The notes below the pieces were generated by a model. It ran no database searches, was not told where the DNA came from, and saw nothing but the letters and a program-made list of their open reading frames with translations. Positions 60,641 through 64,000 of a stretch of DNA of 64,000 bases are shown piece by piece. Origin of the DNA: Bacillus sp. FJAT-27264 (lineage in GTDB: Bacteria > Bacillota > Bacilli > Paenibacillales > Paenibacillaceae); NCBI RefSeq assembly GCF_001682855.1, contig NZ_MAQW01000002.1:694-64693 (forward strand), in the 5' to 3' direction. Every line of letters begins with the position of its first letter. Within the stretch, counting starts at the first letter, position 1. Position numbers and translations under genes: made by a program.

Positions 60641-62605
60641 TCAGCGCAGCAGTCGCAATCCGTTCAGAATCACCAGAATGGTGCTGCCTTCATGGCCCAC
60701 AACACCCAGTGGAAGCGCGATGCCTTGAATCAAGTTGCTGATCACGAGTGTGGCGATTACCGTTACAGCAAAAATCATGTTCTGCTTCACAATGCGCTGC
60801 GAACGCCGGGCCAACGCAATAGTCGAGGCAATCTCTTCGATATTGTCGTTCATCAGAACGACATCGGCAATCTCCAGCGCAGCCCCGCTGCCCTTCATGC
60901 CCATCCCAAGACCTACCGTTGCCGTTGCCAGTGCAGGCGCATCATTCACACCATCACCGACCATGACCACATGTCCGTATTGTTCACGCAATGCCTTAAC
61001 ATGGGCCACTTTATCCTCTGGCAGCAGATCCGCAAAAATCAGGTCCACCCCCGTCTTCGCCCCGATAGCCTCAGCCGTTGCGGTCCGGTCGCCGGTGAGC
61101 ATCGCCACCTTGATCCCAAGCTGCTGCAACTTCTGAACCGCTGCCTCGGCTTGTGGACGCAAGGAATCTTGCAATGCGATCATTCCCGCGATCTGCTCCC
61201 CGTCCATAATTAGTGACACCGTCTTGCCTTCACCCTCCAGCTGGCGGCGTGCAGACATCCATTGTTCCAGATCAGCACTGACCGGGGATGAAGACAGCTC
61301 ATCCAACAGATTGGACTTGCCGATTCGCCAGCTTTTTCCGTCAACTGTCCCTTCAATACCCCATCCCGTCAAAGATTTACTATCCTGCACGCCCCGCAGC
61401 TCCAACCCTTCTTCCTCGGCCTTACGCACAATCGCCTCCGCCAACGGATGGCGGGACATGTTCTCGATCGAGGCACTAACCATCAGCAGCTCACTCTCGT
61501 CATATCCTTCTCCGGCAATAAAATCTGTCACCTGCGGCACGCCTTCGGTCAATGTCCCCGTCTTGTCAAAAGCAACGACAGCGGTCCGGGCCATATTCTC
61601 CAAATGTAGTCCGCCCTTGAACAGGATACCTTTGCGTGCGCTCTTGGAAATGGCCGACAGCATCGCAGGCATAATAGAGGATACTAATGCACATGGTGAA
61701 GCCACAACCAGGAACACCATAGCCTTGTAAAAAGTATCGCTCCAGCTCCAATCAAGCAAAAACGGAGGGGCCAGCATCAGAACCAGGGTTGTTCCTACAA
61801 CCACCCGGGCATACACCGCCTCCAGACGTTTAATGAAACGCTGCGAGTCCGGCACTTCGGTCTCGGCTTCTTCTACCATTTTGATGATTCTGGCAAAAAG
61901 AGTGTTCCCCGCAGCTTTGGTCACTTCAATATACAGCGGGCCTTCCCCGTTTACCGTACCGGCGAACACTTCATGCCCGGAAGACTTCTCTACAGGCAGT
62001 GACTCTCCTGTAATAGAGGATTGATCGACAGCCGATTCCCCCCGGCAGACCAAGCCATCGGCAGGGATCAGTTCGCCAGGGCGGACCAGCAGCAGGTCTC
62101 CGATAGAAAGCTGCTCAATATCAACCTCGTTCATAGCGCCCTGCTCAATCCGTACCGCAGTGGCTGGCTTCAAGGCCATGAGTGAAGAAATGTCCTTTTT
62201 GCTGCGCTCCATTGTATAGCTCTCCAGCGCACCGCTTAGAGCAAAGATGAAGATCAACATAGCCCCTTCATTCCAGTATCCAATGGTCGCAGCACCCAGC
62301 GCCGCGGCAATCATCAGCAAGTTGACGTCGAGGTCGCGTTCCTTGACCAGTGTCTCCACGCCCTCCTTGGCCTTGATCCAGCCGCCGATCGTATATGAGA
62401 TTACGTAAAGAATAATGGAAAGAATCTGCGACCAGCCACCCACTGCCCAAGCCAGCAGCATGATCAACCCGCTGCCCAGCGCCGCTTGCATTTCTGTGTT
62501 GCTCAGCATCGCCCGGGGATCGAACCTCCGGGGTTGTGGTGCACCCGGTGGCTTAGCGCCTCGGGATAAGGCCCCTTCACGGGGTAAATGTTTAGTTGCT
62601 TGCAT
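60641..62605 (-). CDS. Heavy-metal translocating P-type ATPase (P1B)
   Basis: A 654-residue ATP-driven metal exporter. Membrane segments lie at about 37-130, 260-320 and 600-650. The metal motif SPCALVSS is near 300 in helix 6. Phosphorylation loop DKTGTLTEG with Asp near 346; nucleotide site HPLAEAIVRKA; hinge VMVGDGVNDAPALATA (about 555-570). SPC in place of CPC, together with the overall pattern, points to Zn/Cd/Co-type pumps over copper pumps. No N-terminal HMA domain is present; the N-terminus is Pro/Arg-rich. I start at the ATG at 62605 with AGGAAGG upstream. A Fur/Zur-type dyad lies further upstream. Confidence 0.92.
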   Translation of the reverse strand: MQATKHLPREGALSRGAKPPGAPQPRRFDPRAMLSNTEMQAALGSGLIMLLAWAVGGWSQILSIILYVISYTIGGWIKAKEGVETLVKERDLDVNLLMIAAALGAATIGYWNEGAMLIFIFALSGALESYTMERSKKDISSLMALKPATAVRIEQGAMNEVDIEQLSIGDLLLVRPGELIPADGLVCRGESAVDQSSITGESLPVEKSSGHEVFAGTVNGEGPLYIEVTKAAGNTLFARIIKMVEEAETEVPDSQRFIKRLEAVYARVVVGTTLVLMLAPPFLLDWSWSDTFYKAMVFLVVASPCALVSSIMPAMLSAISKSARKGILFKGGLHLENMARTAVVAFDKTGTLTEGVPQVTDFIAGEGYDESELLMVSASIENMSRHPLAEAIVRKAEEEGLELRGVQDSKSLTGWGIEGTVDGKSWRIGKSNLLDELSSSPVSADLEQWMSARRQLEGEGKTVSLIMDGEQIAGMIALQDSLRPQAEAAVQKLQQLGIKVAMLTGDRTATAEAIGAKTGVDLIFADLLPEDKVAHVKALREQYGHVVMVGDGVNDAPALATATVGLGMGMKGSGAALEIADVVLMNDNIEEIASTIALARRSQRIVKQNMIFAVTVIATLVISNLIQGIALPLGVVGHEGSTILVILNGLRLLR

Positions 62606-62622
62606 AGTAATCACCTTCCTGT

Positions 62623-62676
62623 AAAGTTTTGTGAAGCATAAGCTTCCTGTATTCCTTCGCAACAAAACTTGCTTCA
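62623..62676 (-). repeat. Dispersed hairpin repeat, copy 2 (upstream of the P-type ATPase gene)
   Basis: AAGTTTTGT...ACAAAACTT ends enclose GAAGC...GCTTC and TTCCTTCG. The right edge CAAAACTTGCTTCA is identical to 9464-9477, and the left edge AAGTTTTGTGA to 9426-9436. It sits 18 bp before the ATPase gene start, over the leader of the mRNA. Confidence 0.6.
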
Positions 62677-62700
62677 GGAGCTTTCGCCTACCTCTCACTG

Positions 62701-62717
62701 AGAATGAGAGCCATTCT
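62701..62717. promoter_or_regulatory. Metal-regulator-like dyad upstream of the P-type ATPase gene
   Basis: AGAATG-AGAGC-CATTCT, an exact 6-5-6 inverted repeat about 95 bp before the ATPase start, of the type bound by Fur-family regulators. Confidence 0.45.
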
Positions 62718-62736
62718 TATGACCCCTAAAATGACA

Positions 62737-62767
62737 CATGCTGCCCCGGCTTAGCCGGGACAGCATG
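62737..62767. terminator. GC-rich hairpin in the ATPase upstream region
   Basis: CATGCTG-C-CCCGGC/GCCGGG-A-CAGCATG with a very short loop: a stable stem with one internal mismatch. No T run follows on the minus strand; on the plus strand TTAAAAAG follows. It may be a leader hairpin or terminator; direction uncertain. Confidence 0.5.
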
Positions 62768-62831
62768 TTAAAAAGAATATGAAATTGTATTCAGGTTGTC
62801 ATTTGCCGTAAGTCATGATGAGAACGCCATT

Positions 62832-62850
62832 GAGAACGATAATCATTGTT
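62832..62850. promoter_or_regulatory. Fur/Zur-box-like sequence
   Basis: GAGAACGATAATCATTGTT matches the 19-bp Fur consensus GATAATGATAATCATTATC at 15 positions, including the complete GATAATCATT core. It lies about 230 bp upstream of the P-type ATPase gene. No other gene is close. Confidence 0.55.
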
Positions 62851-63174
62851 GCAACAGTACAAATATATTTCCTCGGTGCAACTTAAGGTCATAATACCCC
62901 TTTCCGCAAGATATGTAAAGCGCTAGATAAGCCTAACAAAAGAAATTCACAAAAGGGAAGTTAAGCGAAGGTGGGCGAACGTGCAAGTGGAGCTGTAGGC
63001 GCAAAGGGCTCGCCTGGAAGCTTTCCATGGAAGAGCTAGCACCGGGTCATAGACTATCGATATCAATACCTATTACCCATGGCTGTTCAAATCCAACGAT
63101 TTCAATAGGAGCGGTAATTCCCCTTCACCAGTCGTCATAACAATGGAAAAGAGTAATTACCTCCCCAACTAATG

Positions 63175-63349
63175 GCATTTTTGCACCTTATTTTTCTTCA
63201 ATATAGGAAAAATAGTAAAATAGAGGCATTATTGTATCTTATTTTCCGGAAAAACACGCTGGATGGGGTATTCTGGAAGATTTAAGGTGCAATATTGCAC
63301 TTAATCTCCAATAACCCTTAGCTGCGGAGGATTTAAGGTACAAAAATGC
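63175..63349. repeat. Four-unit dyad-symmetric repeat element, copy B
   Basis: Units GCATTTTTGCACCTTA (63175-63190), GCATTATTGTATCTTA (63226-63241), TAAGGTGCAATATTGC (63283-63298) and TAAGGTACAAAAATGC (63334-63349). Spacing is 51, 57 and 51 bp with a common centre at 63262. It is followed by GTTAATTACAC, as in copy A. The interval 62606-63516 has no gene; it holds this element, the metal-type dyads and hairpins listed separately. Confidence 0.88.
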
Positions 63350-63473
63350 CGTTAATTACACGTCGATGCTTCTTCTTATGTAGGCTCTCTTATTTCTTGG
63401 CTATGTTTGTTTTTTAATGCGTTCTACTATAGATGCGCCTATTTTTATGTAGGCGTTATTGTACTATTGAACG

Positions 63474-63506
63474 CAAAAAAAGCAGGTCCACGGTGCCCGG
63501 ACCTGC
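63474..63506 (-). terminator. Terminator of the gene at the right edge
   Basis: GCAGGTCC/GGACCTGC with a 9-base loop; on the minus strand seven T follow (63474-63480). It starts 10 bp after the stop at 63517. Confidence 0.92.
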
Positions 63507-63516
63507 CTTTGCTCTA

Positions 63517-63999
63517 CTACAGCCCGCCTCCGGCAGCTGTATCCATGCTGTCCTGCCGCGCGATCCACGTCAGGCAGGCCGCCCGCAGCAGCGCCTCGGT
63601 CCGCTGACCGGCGCTGCAAAAGATCCCGCTAAGGCCGATCTCATACAGATCGGCCAAGGCGCGCGCCGCCGCAGCTCCGGCGGCGAACACCACAGCCGCC
63701 GGCCGCACGCGGCGCACGGCGGCCAGGACCTGGCCCGCCGCGGCGACGAAGTCTTGCGCGGCGTTCTCCTCCGGCGCGGCTTCGCCCTCCGCGCCGTCCA
63801 GCACGAGGAAATCGGCGATACGCGCGATTTCCCCGGCGGCGGCACGCTCGGCATCGGGGGCGATTAGCGCCCCGATGCGGCAGGCCGCCGCAAAAGCGTG
63901 GCCGAGTGTCTGATCGGCCACTTCCTCGATGAATTCGCGCTGTGCCGCGAATTCGGCCGCGCTGGCGGGTGATGGCGCCAGCAGATCCAGGCGGCATTC
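63517..63999 (-). CDS. C-terminal part of an unidentified GC-rich, alanine-rich protein
   Basis: At least 160 codons stay open from the window edge to the stop at 63517, so the gene begins outside the window. An in-frame GTG at 63921 is probably internal. The protein is Ala-rich (AAAARALADLYEIGLSGIFC, AADFLVLDG-like and VVFAAGAAA segments), which suggests an alternating alpha/beta cytoplasmic domain. I do not recognise the family. Base composition is far more GC-rich than the neighbouring non-coding DNA, and codon usage favours GCC/GCG. A strong terminator directly follows. Confidence 0.7.
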   Translation of the reverse strand, partial: ECRLDLLAPSPASAAEFAAQREFIEEVADQTLGHAFAAACRIGALIAPDAERAAAGEIARIADFLVLDGAEGEAAPEENAAQDFVAAAGQVLAAVRRVRPAAVVFAAGAAAARALADLYEIGLSGIFCSAGQRTEALLRAACLTWIARQDSMDTAAGGGL

Positions 64000-64000
64000 G

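Overview
The window looks like chromosomal DNA of a Paenibacillus-type member of the Bacillales. The left edge is a bacterial 16S rRNA gene on the minus strand. Next to it is the perR / ygzB / ygxA / rrn gene order known from Bacillus subtilis. Other markers are a complete SigY operon, a SigB partner-switching locus, gatCAB, spore-related YyaC, and Gram-positive ribosome binding sites (AGGAGG-type) before almost every gene. Most genes lie on the minus strand.

Layout. 1-5.4 kb: 16S rRNA with its promoter, ygxA, ygzB, a GH18 cell-wall hydrolase and perR. 5.4-11.8 kb: a DUF4097 membrane protein, a GNAT acetyltransferase, gatB, gatA, gatC and an IDEAL-like small protein. 11.9-15.4 kb: sigY-yxlC-yxlD-yxlE-yxlF-yxlG with an autoregulatory-type ECF promoter. 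15.5-19.2 kb: an MBL hydrolase, a thioredoxin-like protein, DedA, an orphan sdpR-sdpI pair with a near-perfect operator palindrome, and an IS30 remnant. 19.2-27.7 kb: an O-antigen-ligase-like TPR protein, a methyltransferase, a phzF remnant, a DUF6483-like protein, an alpha/beta hydrolase, YyaC, a YfkK-like protein, pirin and asparaginase. 28-40.4 kb: general stress response island. It holds ytxH-like and DUF5665 genes, sigB-rsbW-rsbV, a REC-HK-REC kinase, a CheR-type methyltransferase (RsbM-like), a large hybrid kinase (RsbK-like), a receiver-PP2C phosphatase (RsbY-like), a GSP17M protein, a DUF948 protein and a DUF1328 protein. 40.7-50.6 kb: an NlpC/P60 endopeptidase, an ABC-F ATPase, an MBL hydrolase, CvfC, a lysine riboswitch with lysP, a transglutaminase-like protein and a DUF3139 protein. 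50.6-51.3 kb: non-coding, repeat-rich. 51.5-56 kb: xylB, xylA and divergent xylR. 56-57.8 kb: a small membrane protein, glutaredoxin and trxB. 57.9-60.6 kb: a FadR-type regulator, a PEBP protein and a FAH hydrolase, bracketed by two MITE-like elements. 60.6-64 kb: a heavy-metal P-type ATPase, a second copy of the dyad repeat, and the C-terminal part of an unidentified GC-rich gene.

How the parts work together. The stress island reads as one pathway. RsbK-type sensing passes phosphate to the receiver of the RsbY-like phosphatase, which dephosphorylates RsbV; RsbV then frees SigB from RsbW. A CheR-like methyltransferase probably tunes the kinase. GTTTC-type SigB-like promoters sit before rsbV and before neighbouring stress genes. 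Other visible regulatory circuits are PerR autoregulation and a PerR-like box at trxB, SdpR at its own operator, SigY at its own promoter, XylR and a cre site at xylA, and lysine at lysP.

The least explained structures are a dyad-symmetric four-unit non-coding element present twice (50872-51045 and 63175-63349), a second dispersed element placed just before gatB and the P-type ATPase gene, and the MITE-bracketed metabolic cassette with three AATCGATT sites spaced exactly 19 bp apart. All functions are read from sequence by eye; no searches were run.
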